From IMG/VR virus record IMGVR_UViG_3300025151_000079, positions 1 to 43,920 of that record: DNA of 43,920 nucleotides, one strand, 5' to 3'. Shown here piece after piece: positions 13,937 through 24,102 of this stretch. The stretch's first letter is position 1. Each line of letters begins with the position of its first letter. The notes beneath the pieces are model-generated. The model saw nothing but the letters and a program-made list of their open reading frames with translations, was not told the DNA's origin and ran no database searches. The position numbers were made by a program, and so were the translations under genes. This DNA comes from a virus.

Positions 13937-15382
13937 GTGAAAGATTTTAAATTTAAAACTAAACCATACGACCACCAGTTAGAAGCATTAGAAGTATCAC
14001 ATGATAAAGATGAGTATGCTTTATTTATGGAGATGGGTTGTGGTAAATCAAAAGTTATAATAGATAATATTGCTTACTTATATAGCCAAGGCAAGATATA
14101 TAATGCACTTATAGTTGCACCTAAAGGTGTATATGATAATTGGGTAAGTAAAGAAATACCAACACACTTACCTGACCACGTACCTTATGACATAGTGAAG
14201 TGGCAAAGTAATCACACTAAGTCTTTTCAAAAAGAATTAAAAGTTATTTATTCTTCCGACTTCAATTTAAAAATACTAGTTATGAACATAGAAGCGTTTA
14301 GCACTAAAAAAGGTGTTGAGTTTGCTAATAAGTTTTTACAACTAAGTAAGTCAATTTTTGTTATTGATGAAAGTACTACTATTAAAAATCAAGATGCTAA
14401 ACGGACAGCGAACTGTGTACGACTAGGTAAGTACGCTTACTATAGAAGAATACTCACTGGCTCACCTGTTACTAAAAGCCCACTAGATTTATATAGTCAG
14501 TGTATGTTTTTAAACCCTGCGTTATTGGGCTTTAGTAGTTATTATAGTTTCCGTGCACGTTACGCAGACATGGTAGAAAAGAGTGGTCAAGGTAGAACTT
14601 TTAAATTTGTCACAGGTTATAAAAACATGGATGAGTTAAATGAGCTACTTACTAAGTTTAGCCACAGAGTTTTGAAAAAAGATTGTCTAGACTTACCTGA
14701 AAAAGTATATATTAAACGAACTATAGAAATGACAAAAGACCAACAGAAAGCGTATAAAGAATTACAACGTTTTGCTGTCACTTTATTAAAAAATTCTAAA
14801 ACCGTTACTATTAAAAACGTTATAACACAAATTATACGTTTACACCAAATTTCATGCGGATTCACAGTGACCGATGACGGAGTTACTACCGAAATAACTT
14901 CTCAAAGACTCCCAGAATTGCTCTCTATTTTAGAAGAAACTGACGGAAAAGTCATTATTTGGGCTAATTATAGATACGACATACAAAAAATAGAAAAGAC
15001 CTTAATTGACATTTACGGTAGAAATTCAGTAGGAACTTATTACGGTGGCGTTGAACAAGCTGAACGTGAAAGGGTAATTGATGAGTTTCAAGACCCAAAC
15101 AGCCCTCTAAGATTTTTTGTAGGTAATACTCAAACAGGTGGTTACGGAATAACACTAACTGCTGCCAGTACCGTTATCTATTATAGTAACAACTATGATT
15201 TAGAAAAACGGTTACAATCAGAAGACCGTGCTCACCGTATTGGTCAAACTAATAAAGTTACCTATATAGATATAGTTTGTGAACGGACAGTAGACGAAAA
15301 GATAGTAAAGGCGTTACGTAGAAAACAATCTATAGCTAACTTAGTATTAGGTGAAGAAACGTTTACTGATTGGTTAAAGTAA
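13937..15382 (+). CDS. SNF2-family helicase / translocase
   Basis: 481-aa ATP-dependent DNA translocase. Motifs: PYDHQLEAL (Q-like, about 10-18), Walker A EMGCGKSK (about 32-39), Walker B FVIDEST (about 146), motif III LTGSPVTKSP, then in the C-terminal RecA domain IIWANYRYD, motif V NTQTGGYGITLTAAS and motif VI QSEDRAHRIGQ, characteristic of SNF2 proteins. The start is GTG with AAGAGA upstream; no in-frame ATG exists before the Walker A motif. It is the only normal-size plus-strand gene and ends 1 nt from the oppositely directed virion operon. Phage SNF2 proteins are thought to help replication, recombination or transcription; the exact role is unknown. Confidence 0.93.
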   Translation: MKDFKFKTKPYDHQLEALEVSHDKDEYALFMEMGCGKSKVIIDNIAYLYSQGKIYNALIVAPKGVYDNWVSKEIPTHLPDHVPYDIVKWQSNHTKSFQKELKVIYSSDFNLKILVMNIEAFSTKKGVEFANKFLQLSKSIFVIDESTTIKNQDAKRTANCVRLGKYAYYRRILTGSPVTKSPLDLYSQCMFLNPALLGFSSYYSFRARYADMVEKSGQGRTFKFVTGYKNMDELNELLTKFSHRVLKKDCLDLPEKVYIKRTIEMTKDQQKAYKELQRFAVTLLKNSKTVTIKNVITQIIRLHQISCGFTVTDDGVTTEITSQRLPELLSILEETDGKVIIWANYRYDIQKIEKTLIDIYGRNSVGTYYGGVEQAERERVIDEFQDPNSPLRFFVGNTQTGGYGITLTAASTVIYYSNNYDLEKRLQSEDRAHRIGQTNKVTYIDIVCERTVDEKIVKALRRKQSIANLVLGEETFTDWLK

Positions 15383-15383
15383 T

Positions 15384-16466
15384 TTAACGACGGAGAACAG
15401 ACCTAGTATCCTCAGGAACTAAACTAGTAATACCACTAAACACAGGAAAGTCCATAGTGCCGTAACCTGTATTATAAATATTATTCATTATTCCTCTTGT
15501 AATGTCCTGCATAGGGCTATAACCAGTGTAATAACCACCTATATCATTAAACCTTGTAGGATCCATATACATTTGATTTTGAATATCATTAAACTGTATT
15601 CCTGTTGGGTTATTGTATAAATCAGTTATGTTAGGGTTCATAACAGAATTAGTTATACCTGAATTATAAACATCTCCTGCGTATCCTGAACCACCGTCTC
15701 CTGGTGGTGTGGGTGTGTTTGGGCTAGGAGCAGGAGCAGGTGTCGGTGCATATAAAAAATTACCGTAAGTTTGCCTTTGCATTTGTAATAGTTTATCCAT
15801 GTCTGTGGTAGCTGGTCGGCTATATCCAGGATCAACTATTTGGTCAATTTGTGGAGCTGTAAAATAACTACCTAAACCAGTCATACTGCCTTCAGGTACT
15901 TCTACATTAGGAGTAATTAAATTTCTATCGTCAACTGTGGGTGTAGCAGTAGTTATACCACCGTCCACGATTGTTGGGCTAGGTTCAGAAAAAACTGAGG
16001 GCGGAGGAGGAGCAACATATGGTCCTTCAACGACTGTTCCTGCTGGACCATCACCGCCACCTACTACGACACCTTCTGGTAAGTCGTCTTCACTTTCGTA
16101 AACTTCCCCTGTTTGTGGATTTAATACACCTAAATCATATCTATTGTTATCAACTACATCTTCTACTATTTCATCAGAAACGCCTGTATCTTCTAAACCA
16201 GTTTCAACAGTTTCTACTTCTGGTTCTATAGCTGGTGGTCTGTAACCAAAAATAGAAGGGTCAAGCCCTGCTAATATTTGATTAATTTGTTCTTGAGTCA
16301 TTTGTGTCATAGGTATAGTACCTAAACCAACATTTTGATCACTAGGTGGAGTAATTTGAGAACGAACGTCATCTATTGCTCTTCTAAGGAAATTACCTCG
16401 AGACGGCAGTTCCTCACGTTCATCCATACGTCCTAAGTTAGACATTAATCTATCGTATACGCTCAT
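15384..16466 (-). CDS. Pro/Gly-rich protein, probable virion-associated, 360 aa
   Basis: Low-complexity protein with an acidic N-terminal half, a proline-rich linker (PTPAPAPSPNTPTPP, about 241-255) and a C-terminal part rich in Asn, Tyr and Met (NSVMNPNITDLYNNP). No enzyme motif or membrane segment. It is the last gene of the leftward virion operon and follows the 851-aa internal protein by 1 nt. It meets the SNF2 gene tail to tail with no visible terminator. A minor structural or assembly role is inferred from position only. Confidence 0.6.
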   Translation of the reverse strand: MSVYDRLMSNLGRMDEREELPSRGNFLRRAIDDVRSQITPPSDQNVGLGTIPMTQMTQEQINQILAGLDPSIFGYRPPAIEPEVETVETGLEDTGVSDEIVEDVVDNNRYDLGVLNPQTGEVYESEDDLPEGVVVGGGDGPAGTVVEGPYVAPPPPSVFSEPSPTIVDGGITTATPTVDDRNLITPNVEVPEGSMTGLGSYFTAPQIDQIVDPGYSRPATTDMDKLLQMQRQTYGNFLYAPTPAPAPSPNTPTPPGDGGSGYAGDVYNSGITNSVMNPNITDLYNNPTGIQFNDIQNQMYMDPTRFNDIGGYYTGYSPMQDITRGIMNNIYNTGYGTMDFPVFSGITSLVPEDTRSVLRR

Positions 16467-16467
16467 G

Positions 16468-19023
16468 TTAGTATTTTAACTCCATTAACGGTTCTCCGCC
16501 TCTATTTAGTTCAGTTATTTCTAGTTCCTCTATTGGTTGATTGAGTAAAACAGGATCAGCTGTTTCTATTTGACCTTTTTCTGGTTCATCAAAACCTGAA
16601 ACTAAACTTGTTTCTCTACCGTAAGTTTTACTTAAACCTTTCACTATCTGTACAACTTTAGGATCTTGTAATATTTTACGCATTTTTATTGCGTCTCTAT
16701 ATTTTTGAGGATTGAGCATCAAATCGACAAACTTAGCATTTTTATGCATACCTAAAAGTTGTTTAGAAGCACTTAATGCCCTACCAGGAGCAGTAAAAAA
16801 CCCTACGTAAACTCTTGCTGCTTTATTTATGAGCTCAACTAGAGCAGGATCATCAAATACTGCACCTTGTTTAGTTTTCATACTCTTAATTAAATTTGAG
16901 TATTCTCTTAAATTTTTAACTACATCTTTAGGATACCATTGTTCAAGCATAGCACCATAGTTGTCTATATAGTCCACTATTTTAGTGCCTTTAAAATTAT
17001 CTGTTTGTTTACGCATATCATTTAAAATCATTAAACGATACTCATCAGCTAATTCTTGGTTGTCTCCAATAATATCTTTAACTTTTCTAGTTTTAGTTAT
17101 GCCTTCTTTTTGAGTTGTCCATGTATTTTTAAAAATAAACTCTGGGTTAGCATTCGCTTCAGAGTTCCAAGGCAACCTTCTTAACTCATCAATAGCTTTT
17201 TCATTACTTCTTACTTCTCTATTTAATTGTCTACCTAAAAGACTTGCGTCTTCAAAAATTTTAGCGTCAGCAGGGTCAAATAAATCCTCTATAATATTTT
17301 TATTATCCGTAATAAATTTTTGATGTTGATCTGGTGTTAAAGGCATTAGATTACCAGACTCATCGGTAGTCATTGATTTTTTATATTTATTTTTTAATGC
17401 TCTACGTAATAAAACAGCACTTTCAACATATTCAGAATCATTTAAAAAAGATTTGAAAAAATTTCTGTCACTAGTTTTAGCTAGTTGTAAAACTTTATCT
17501 AAAATTTCTTCCTCAGTTTTATTAGTAGCCAGTAACTTGTTTAATTTAATTTTAAATCCTTTACCAGTTCCAGGAAGAGCCTTTTCACCTTTTGAAATAT
17601 CCGCAACTGTTTTTCTTAAAGCCTCTAGTGCCACTTCAGGTTCAACAGTTTCATCTAATAAATTATTGATATTAGTATCAAAAGTACCTCTAGCATTTTC
17701 TATAGTTTTTTCAACTTCCATTACCTTAGGATCAATAGTCTCGTCAAACTCAGATTTCATACCTTTACCTAATTCTTCTTTACGAAGTACTATTTCAGGT
17801 TGAAGTTCATCTAACTGCTCACGTATTGGTCCTGTTTTAGTAGGCATAACTCCTGCTGCATCCTCAAGAGTTTCTTCAATAGCTTCAAGTTTTGCTGTTT
17901 CTCCTGCTTCAAGTTTAGCAACTACTTGACCAGCCCTTTTATCTCCTCGTCCTGCTGCTCTTGCTATTTCTGCTTGTAGACCACCAGCAATAATCGGTTG
18001 TAAATCTTGCGTAGCCATAACTTCAGGAACAGTAGCAGTTTCTACTACTTTTTCTTTAGCAGGGGTATCCGCACCAGCTTTTAACTCATCAAAAGCCTTA
18101 GCAAAATCTTCTTCTTTTATCCCAGGAAAAATAGAACCTGTGCCAAATGCTTTGGTTAATAGCCTATATACGCCTGCCCCACCAATACTAAACAGAGCAG
18201 TCATACCTGCATCTTTCATGGCTCTGTATTGTATTTTTGTTTCGTCGTAACTGGGGTTAAGTAATCCTTGACTAGCTAGTTCGTTTAGATTATTGACACG
18301 CCATAAATAACTAGCTAATACTTCACCCACTATGGCACCAGATCCTGGATTGACTCCTGGGACAGGTGCCCCAAGAGTACCTGCTCCTGCTCCTGCAAAA
18401 ACGCCTGTTATTTCTGCTGCTATAGGTGCCATGCCAGCTGTAAAATTACCCCAATCTATCCCAGGTGGGTTTATAAATTTAAGTTCATTATCCGTTGGGT
18501 CACGGTATATAACTTGATTATTAAAAGGTTCGCGTTGAAACTCATAATCAAAATTATCTGGTACGTCAAAATTATCACCATAATAATTACGTATTAAAGT
18601 TTGAACGCCTGTATCATAACTATCTCTAGGTATATACGCAGCAATTCTACTAATTTGCGTCGGTGGATTTTCTTTTACACCACTTTCTCTAGCTACTCTT
18701 GAACCGACATCTGTAGGCTCAAGTAATTCTCTAAAACCTCTAAATTGTATGGGGGACATAGGAGGTATACCAAGTGGGTCACCACCTTTTCCTGGAGTAA
18801 ACATTCTTTCTCTAAATCCGCCTTGCGGACCAACAGCTAAATCAAGAATAGTAGAAGGTACACCTAGTTCTTCAACTAAAAAATTTTTAAAACTGTCACC
18901 AAATCTTTTGCCACTGTACGTTCTATCAGCTATTGCTTGTCTCTCAGGAAATAGTTCACTAAGTTGTATTTGTTCTAATTGCTCAAGGACTGGATCAATA
19001 TCTACTATGTCGTTCTGTGCCAT
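16468..19023 (-). CDS. Large internal virion / ejection-type protein, 851 aa
   Basis: Long helical protein with an early hydrophobic Gly/Ala-rich segment (FTAGMAPIAAEITGVFAGAGAGT region, about 194-220) that could insert in a membrane. A second one lies near ALFSIGGAGVYRLL. The central and C-terminal parts are charged helices and coiled coils. No peptidase or transglycosylase motif is visible. Podoviruses carry two to four such proteins that leave the capsid before DNA and form a channel. Start overlaps the upstream stop (TAATG). Role inferred from size, composition and operon position. Confidence 0.65.
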   Translation of the reverse strand: MAQNDIVDIDPVLEQLEQIQLSELFPERQAIADRTYSGKRFGDSFKNFLVEELGVPSTILDLAVGPQGGFRERMFTPGKGGDPLGIPPMSPIQFRGFRELLEPTDVGSRVARESGVKENPPTQISRIAAYIPRDSYDTGVQTLIRNYYGDNFDVPDNFDYEFQREPFNNQVIYRDPTDNELKFINPPGIDWGNFTAGMAPIAAEITGVFAGAGAGTLGAPVPGVNPGSGAIVGEVLASYLWRVNNLNELASQGLLNPSYDETKIQYRAMKDAGMTALFSIGGAGVYRLLTKAFGTGSIFPGIKEEDFAKAFDELKAGADTPAKEKVVETATVPEVMATQDLQPIIAGGLQAEIARAAGRGDKRAGQVVAKLEAGETAKLEAIEETLEDAAGVMPTKTGPIREQLDELQPEIVLRKEELGKGMKSEFDETIDPKVMEVEKTIENARGTFDTNINNLLDETVEPEVALEALRKTVADISKGEKALPGTGKGFKIKLNKLLATNKTEEEILDKVLQLAKTSDRNFFKSFLNDSEYVESAVLLRRALKNKYKKSMTTDESGNLMPLTPDQHQKFITDNKNIIEDLFDPADAKIFEDASLLGRQLNREVRSNEKAIDELRRLPWNSEANANPEFIFKNTWTTQKEGITKTRKVKDIIGDNQELADEYRLMILNDMRKQTDNFKGTKIVDYIDNYGAMLEQWYPKDVVKNLREYSNLIKSMKTKQGAVFDDPALVELINKAARVYVGFFTAPGRALSASKQLLGMHKNAKFVDLMLNPQKYRDAIKMRKILQDPKVVQIVKGLSKTYGRETSLVSGFDEPEKGQIETADPVLLNQPIEELEITELNRGGEPLMELKY

Positions 19024-21437
19024 TATTGCATCTTACCTTTAGCTTGTTTATAAAAATTCAATAATAAATTGTACTCATTGGGGTTACGTTTACCGTAACT
19101 TTGTTGTATACCATTTAAATAAGTTCTTGCTTCTTGATCAGACAATGAAAATATATACCCTACTACCTGCTCGTATGATGGATTTTGTATTCCAGGAACT
19201 GTTACAGCTATAGGTGTAGTTGGTGATACTCCGCCCATAGGTTCAAGTGCTACTCTTAGATCCTTTGAACTACTTACGGCAAAATCATCATCCATTACAT
19301 CTAATCTTGGTAAAGCTCTAATTTTTTCTAGCTCTGCTTCTAATTCTTTTAATCTTGCATTACGTTGTTTGTAAATACCTCTTTCTTCAAACAAGTCTAC
19401 TTTTTTAACTTCAAACTGATCTGTTTCTGGATTTTTAGCTTCTCTCATTTGAGTTATAGGCATATCTAACATAGAATTTAAGTAATTCATTTCTGTTTCA
19501 ATAATGTCTTCTCTAAATTGATTTATAATCGCCATAAATTGATTAGCGTTACTTGCTCTTGCTCCAACTCTAGTCATAAATAAGTCCATATCTTTATCAG
19601 ATATAGCCCTTAAATCAAGGTCGGCTGAACCACCTGCTGCTGCAGCACCAACTAAAGCTAACGTAAATAATTGCGACTGAGCAAGTCCACGTTTTTGATC
19701 AATACTGTTTACAAATTGACCTAAATCACTTTTTTCAAACTTTTGAAAAAATTCTGATTGTATAACTTTATTTCTAAATTGGTCATAACTTAAACCTTTT
19801 TCTACTGTATTGTCTTCTGGGTTTGTATAGGAAAACGTAAAACCTTTTACTATATCGCCTTCTTGATTTCTAACTACAGGTTTAGAAAAAATATTACTTA
19901 TAGCATTCAAGTTAGTTAAAGCACTTTTTACATTAGTAACACCTCTACCAGCTAAATTATCAAATGCTAAATCAGGGTTTTCCATACCCAGTATAGTGTC
20001 AATAGTATTACCTGCTAAACGAACTACTTCATTAGTTAAAAATTTTCTACTTCTTACTTGTTCAACTACTTTTTCTACTGCCTTACCTGTTGAGTTAGCG
20101 TTCATACTACTAAAGCCAGAACCATCACTATCAAAACTAATCATTGTTCCATCAGGAGAAATTATACTACCTGTTAAACCTCGTTTAAGTTTGTATTGAT
20201 CTGCGTTAGCAAAGTATTGAATAGCAGGTATTTTTTTCAAAGTGTTGTCTTGTTTGTCTATAACTTCGTAATTACCGCCAGCGTCTTTTAACGGAATCAC
20301 TTCTAAATCAGGGTTATTTATAAGGTTAGTAAGTCCTGTTTTACTGGTGTAACCAAAAGTAAAATTAGTGCCTGGCGGTGCATTTTTAGCCCTAGTTAAA
20401 ACACCAAACTCATCAGAAGAGCTTGTAGCTCCAGCAATTTCAATATTTTTTATAATACCATTTCTTTTATCTTCATTGTATTTTAACGCTTGTGCTTCTG
20501 TTAATGTACCTGTGTCAGTTACACCATTGTTGTAAGTAATAGTGTAATTTTTTAACGCCCCCATTTTAGAAACATCATACTCCGTTAAATCATATCCACC
20601 AGCTTGTAAATTACCAACCTGTACAGAAGTAAGCTGTTTAATAGTACTGTCTTCTGTTCCTGGCACCTTGACCATATATTGTTTACGTGCACCTGTAAGC
20701 TCTTCATTTTTTAATTTTTGAGCGTAATCTAATTGTTTACCTATAAAGTCTTTCATAACTTTATCGTTTTGAAGTGCAAGTTGTAGGTCTATACCTAAAA
20801 TTTGTTTTTCGTAACTACGTTTATCAGAAGCATATTGAGTAAGCCCAGTAGTTACAGCTTGAGTTAAAGCTGTACCCCATTTTTCGCCTTTTGATCCTGC
20901 TTCTGCTAGTTTTAAACCAGCCATCATAATAGCAAAATCTTTATCAGGTAGCGGTATTAAACTTTTATAATCTACACCCGAGTATTGAGCTAACGCTTTT
21001 TTATAAATATCTACTACATCTTCATCTGTTTGACCAGATAATGTTTTTTGATTTGCTAAAAGTATGTCTACTTGACTAGGATCTTCAACCATTACTTCTG
21101 CGTTAGCTATGTTTAAATTTTGTTTTGTAGTTAAATCTTCTGACGTTATATCTATATTAGGATTAGCCATAGCTTCAGGGTCAAAACCTAGTTCTTCTGT
21201 TAAGTAGTCCGCTATATCTGTACCAACGTTTGGCACTACATCAGCTACGTCAGGTTGTAAACTACCTTGAAGGGAGTTTATACCTTGTGGGCTAGACATA
21301 GGCATACTTGGTCTTGATATGTTTAATTGTGCGTTTACTAAATTATTAACAGTTGCTCTAGGTAGACCTGTTTGTTGAATTATAGTTTCAATAGGTACAT
21401 TACGAGCTACTAATTGATTAGCTAAATCTATGCTCAT
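19023..21437 (-). CDS. Large virion protein, probable internal/ejection protein, 804 aa
   Basis: The N-terminus has a helical HTH-like repeat (IETIIQQTGLPRATVNNLV, about 16-34), unusual for a virion protein. The rest is long, with coiled-coil stretches near 690-725 (ERGIYKQRNARLKELEAELE) and an Ala/Gly-rich segment LALVGAAAAGGSADL near 592-606. The C-terminus (SYEQVVGYIFSLSDQEARTYL) is helical. It is placed among ejection-protein genes and overlaps its neighbours by ATGA and TAATG. I infer an internal virion protein; no enzyme domain is seen. Confidence 0.62.
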   Translation of the reverse strand: MSIDLANQLVARNVPIETIIQQTGLPRATVNNLVNAQLNISRPSMPMSSPQGINSLQGSLQPDVADVVPNVGTDIADYLTEELGFDPEAMANPNIDITSEDLTTKQNLNIANAEVMVEDPSQVDILLANQKTLSGQTDEDVVDIYKKALAQYSGVDYKSLIPLPDKDFAIMMAGLKLAEAGSKGEKWGTALTQAVTTGLTQYASDKRSYEKQILGIDLQLALQNDKVMKDFIGKQLDYAQKLKNEELTGARKQYMVKVPGTEDSTIKQLTSVQVGNLQAGGYDLTEYDVSKMGALKNYTITYNNGVTDTGTLTEAQALKYNEDKRNGIIKNIEIAGATSSSDEFGVLTRAKNAPPGTNFTFGYTSKTGLTNLINNPDLEVIPLKDAGGNYEVIDKQDNTLKKIPAIQYFANADQYKLKRGLTGSIISPDGTMISFDSDGSGFSSMNANSTGKAVEKVVEQVRSRKFLTNEVVRLAGNTIDTILGMENPDLAFDNLAGRGVTNVKSALTNLNAISNIFSKPVVRNQEGDIVKGFTFSYTNPEDNTVEKGLSYDQFRNKVIQSEFFQKFEKSDLGQFVNSIDQKRGLAQSQLFTLALVGAAAAGGSADLDLRAISDKDMDLFMTRVGARASNANQFMAIINQFREDIIETEMNYLNSMLDMPITQMREAKNPETDQFEVKKVDLFEERGIYKQRNARLKELEAELEKIRALPRLDVMDDDFAVSSSKDLRVALEPMGGVSPTTPIAVTVPGIQNPSYEQVVGYIFSLSDQEARTYLNGIQQSYGKRNPNEYNLLLNFYKQAKGKMQ

Positions 21438-22639
21438 GAAAGTGCACCGTATGCAGCAATCGCAGTACCTAGTCCTTGCATTAAGCTATTACTAGGTGCA
21501 CTAGTGCTTGATTGTGTTAAAGTTTGACCACCAAGAGCAGGAGCGAATCCTGCTGCTAATTGACCTACTTGACCAAAAGTTTGCATCGGTAAGTTATATT
21601 GACCCACAAAGTTTTGATAATCTAAATCTAGACCTGCTTGTTGAAGCCCTCTTTGTTGACCACCTATACCCATCAATCTATTAATATCAGTACCTACTAA
21701 GCCACTTAAACCCTGACCTAGACCTGCTATTTGTTGACCTACGTTAGAGCCGAACTGACCAGTTTGTAAACCTGTAGTTGCTATATCTCTACCTACGCCA
21801 CCCAATATATTACTGAGCCCTGTACCTAAACTACCTAGACCACCAGCCACGTTGCCTTGTTGACCTGCTAAGTTACCGTAAAGTTGTGCTGTTTGTAATT
21901 GTCTACGTTGTGCTTCTTCAAATGCTTGTTGTGCTTGTTGTTGAGCTTGGCTAAACCCTGCTCTTCTTATTCCACTAACAGCCTCTGTTGCACCACGCCC
22001 ATATTGTCTTGCTATTTCTTCTTGGTTAAGTCTACCACGAGAACCACCAAATGCACCACTAGCTATTTGTCGTGCTCTTTCACCTACATCAGCTTGACCA
22101 TATTGTCTATTAATGTCTTCTAGTGTTTGTGCGACCACTTGCTCTTCAAACGGATTATAAAAACTTTGAGCCATATTAGGATTAAATTGACCTAGACCAC
22201 CGAGACCTATGCCTTGTGCAGTAGTAAACTGACCAGGAAGCCCTCTTAGTATTCCTGCTGCTTCTCTAACAGCCCCAGCACCTTCTCTACCAGCTTGTTG
22301 TAAATAGTCAGTAGCTAAACCTGTAGAGCCTAAAACGTTTGATAAACCTTGTTCAGCTAATTGTTCGCCTCTTTGTATATAAGGCATATAACTACCAGCA
22401 CTTTCACCTGCTAGTCTAAAGGCTTGTTGTTCTGCAGGGGTAAACCCAGCTATACGCTCACCTTGATAAGTGTAAGGTGTGGCACCTTCAACGCCCATAC
22501 CAGTAAGTCTATTTACTAATTCTTGATTGAGTAGAGGCATGATTCCAGGAATATTTGCTCCTGGTACACCAGCAAAAAATTGTTGTAAAAATGCTGGTGG
22601 TAAACTTTCTACTCTTGCAAATTGTTGTGTTTCTGCCAT
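21434..22639 (-). CDS. Gly/Gln-rich virion protein, 401 aa
   Basis: Composition is dominated by Gly, Gln, Ala and Leu. Recurrent motifs include GLGGLGQFNP, YNPFEEQVVAQTLEDINRQY (about 163-182), FGGSRGRL and a helical Gln-rich segment (SQAQQQAQQAFEEAQRRQLQ, about 242-261). The NPFE...DINRQ motif recurs in marine phage structural proteins. The distribution of small residues suggests an internal or ejection protein like the small inner-core proteins of T7 and P22. Overlaps both neighbours. Function inferred. Confidence 0.62.
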   Translation of the reverse strand: MAETQQFARVESLPPAFLQQFFAGVPGANIPGIMPLLNQELVNRLTGMGVEGATPYTYQGERIAGFTPAEQQAFRLAGESAGSYMPYIQRGEQLAEQGLSNVLGSTGLATDYLQQAGREGAGAVREAAGILRGLPGQFTTAQGIGLGGLGQFNPNMAQSFYNPFEEQVVAQTLEDINRQYGQADVGERARQIASGAFGGSRGRLNQEEIARQYGRGATEAVSGIRRAGFSQAQQQAQQAFEEAQRRQLQTAQLYGNLAGQQGNVAGGLGSLGTGLSNILGGVGRDIATTGLQTGQFGSNVGQQIAGLGQGLSGLVGTDINRLMGIGGQQRGLQQAGLDLDYQNFVGQYNLPMQTFGQVGQLAAGFAPALGGQTLTQSSTSAPSNSLMQGLGTAIAAYGALS

Positions 22640-23595
22640 TATGCCCTACCTAATCCCATTCGTTGTGCTTTGTTTTCGTTACTGTCCATCATAGCGTATA
22701 ACATTGCGATACCTTTATCATGATCGCCATTTCCTATTCCTTTTACAGCTTGTTTAGTCATCACAAACTCACCGTCGGCAAGTAGTGCTGGTATAGTATC
22801 TTCATCCCCTGATCCGTTAGGATCATTAGTACCACCTCCTGTAAAACGTAAATCTACCTCAGGCAATTCCCCACCGTCGGCGAGTCTTGCTATACCGCCA
22901 GTTTTGGCGGTCATAATTGGCGATTGACTAAACTCAGGAAAAGCTAAATCACCATAACTTTCATCTTGTTGTTTTCTTAATAATTCCATATAAGCCATAC
23001 TTACAGGATCCATAGCTACACCAGAACCTTGGACTCCTGGCACACTAGGTAAACCTCTCATGTTGCCTGTTCCGTATACATCGCTAACAATAGCTGGTCT
23101 TAAACCTTGTGTTAAATATTGACCACCCATTGCTGCTGGCATTGTGTTATTGGGTGCTGCCACAGGGTCAAAAGCTCCTAATAAATTTAAACCTTGCCCA
23201 GCCAACATTGCTTTTGAACCTAAAGGTAATGCTTTTAGTGCTTCGCCAAATGCTGCTGTGTTATCGCCTCTAAGAGCACCACCTATACCTTCTAAAAAAG
23301 AACCTGAAGTACCACCGTATGAAGTTGCTCCTTGTTCAGCTAATTTTCCAAAACTACCACTTCCTGGAGTTATTGTGTCTCCTGTGATACCAAAACCTTG
23401 AGCTATTTTGCCTCCAGTGTAAACTTTACCAGCACTCATAACTGAGTCTTTTAAACTTCTACCTTCAGCTAATGAACCTACTCCTTGTCCTATCGCAGCA
23501 CCCATCGCTGCAGAACCAGCAGGTCCACCGATAGCGAACCCTACTACTGTAGCGATATCTCTAAGATTCTTTTTGAAAAACTTTTTTAAACCCAT
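22639..23595 (-). CDS. Virion protein with hydrophobic Gly-rich N-terminus, 318 aa
   Basis: After a basic start (MGLKKFFKKNLRD) comes a Gly/Ala-rich hydrophobic region (about 15-50) that could cross or disturb a membrane. The C-terminus carries the pattern DGEFVMTKQAVKGIGNGDHDKG (about 280-300), repeated in many marine phage proteins. These features fit a DNA-ejection protein. It lies between the holin gene and the other internal virion protein genes, ending at the start of the 401-aa gene. No enzymatic motif. Role is inferred. Confidence 0.62.
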   Translation of the reverse strand: MGLKKFFKKNLRDIATVVGFAIGGPAGSAAMGAAIGQGVGSLAEGRSLKDSVMSAGKVYTGGKIAQGFGITGDTITPGSGSFGKLAEQGATSYGGTSGSFLEGIGGALRGDNTAAFGEALKALPLGSKAMLAGQGLNLLGAFDPVAAPNNTMPAAMGGQYLTQGLRPAIVSDVYGTGNMRGLPSVPGVQGSGVAMDPVSMAYMELLRKQQDESYGDLAFPEFSQSPIMTAKTGGIARLADGGELPEVDLRFTGGGTNDPNGSGDEDTIPALLADGEFVMTKQAVKGIGNGDHDKGIAMLYAMMDSNENKAQRMGLGRA

Positions 23596-23984
23596 CAGTT
23601 ACCTTTCGTTACTTTTTTCATTTTCTCAAATGTACGTAAGCCACCTAAACCGAGCATGCCCATTAGGATGGTGCTGAGTTGAGCGAATTCAAACTCAGGT
23701 AAAGTAATAGTATACCCTGAAAGTGTGAGGATAGTAGCCAAAAGAGGACTGAAAATAAAGTGATAACCGAGTGCAACCGCACATATCCAACCTACCATCG
23801 GTCGCCAACCAGCAACAAATATGCTAGCATGTTGTGCTTCTGCTTTATTTAACTCTATTTGTGCTAAATTAGCATTATGTAGAGACATTTCCATTTCGTG
23901 TTTAAGCGTAGCTTGTAGATCTTTGTCTACTATAAATTTATCTACTACACCACCTACTGCGTCTATTAATTTATTTGGAATCAT
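23595..23984 (-). CDS. Holin of the GTA_holin_3TM type, 129 aa
   Basis: Amphipathic N-terminal half followed by the conserved RPMVGWICAVALGYHFIFSPLL segment (about 56-77), then a second hydrophobic stretch (FAQLSTILMGMLGLGGLRTFEK). WRPMVGW and GLRTFEK are typical of the gene-transfer-agent/phage 3-TM holin family. It would form holes in the inner membrane to release the endolysin. The endolysin gene lies about 3 kb away, with tail genes in between. The upstream region encodes a 43-aa ORF that overlaps its start; no strong ribosome binding site is seen, so translation may be coupled. Confidence 0.85.
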   Translation of the reverse strand: MIPNKLIDAVGGVVDKFIVDKDLQATLKHEMEMSLHNANLAQIELNKAEAQHASIFVAGWRPMVGWICAVALGYHFIFSPLLATILTLSGYTITLPEFEFAQLSTILMGMLGLGGLRTFEKMKKVTKGN

Positions 23985-24102
23985 TTTGTTTTTTCTTTAA
24001 CTCTCTTTCTTTCATTAGTAGTACTAAATCGTGCCAACGATAATAACGTTTATTAACGTCATCCCAAAACATACCTTTATAGCCTTTATTTTCTGCCGAC
24101 AT
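23971..24102 (-). CDS. Small basic protein, 43 aa
   Basis: Short ORF that fills the gap between the holin and the 85-aa membrane protein and overlaps both (14 and 17 nt). The N-terminal part has FWDDVNKRYYRWHDLVLLM (about 12-30) and the C-terminus is Lys-rich. Two possible starts: ATG at 24102, or the ATG 10 codons later with AAAGG nearby. No signal sequence. The tidy overlaps support a real gene, perhaps a lysis accessory protein. Confidence 0.5.
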   Translation of the reverse strand: MSAENKGYKGMFWDDVNKRYYRWHDLVLLMKERELKKKQNDSK

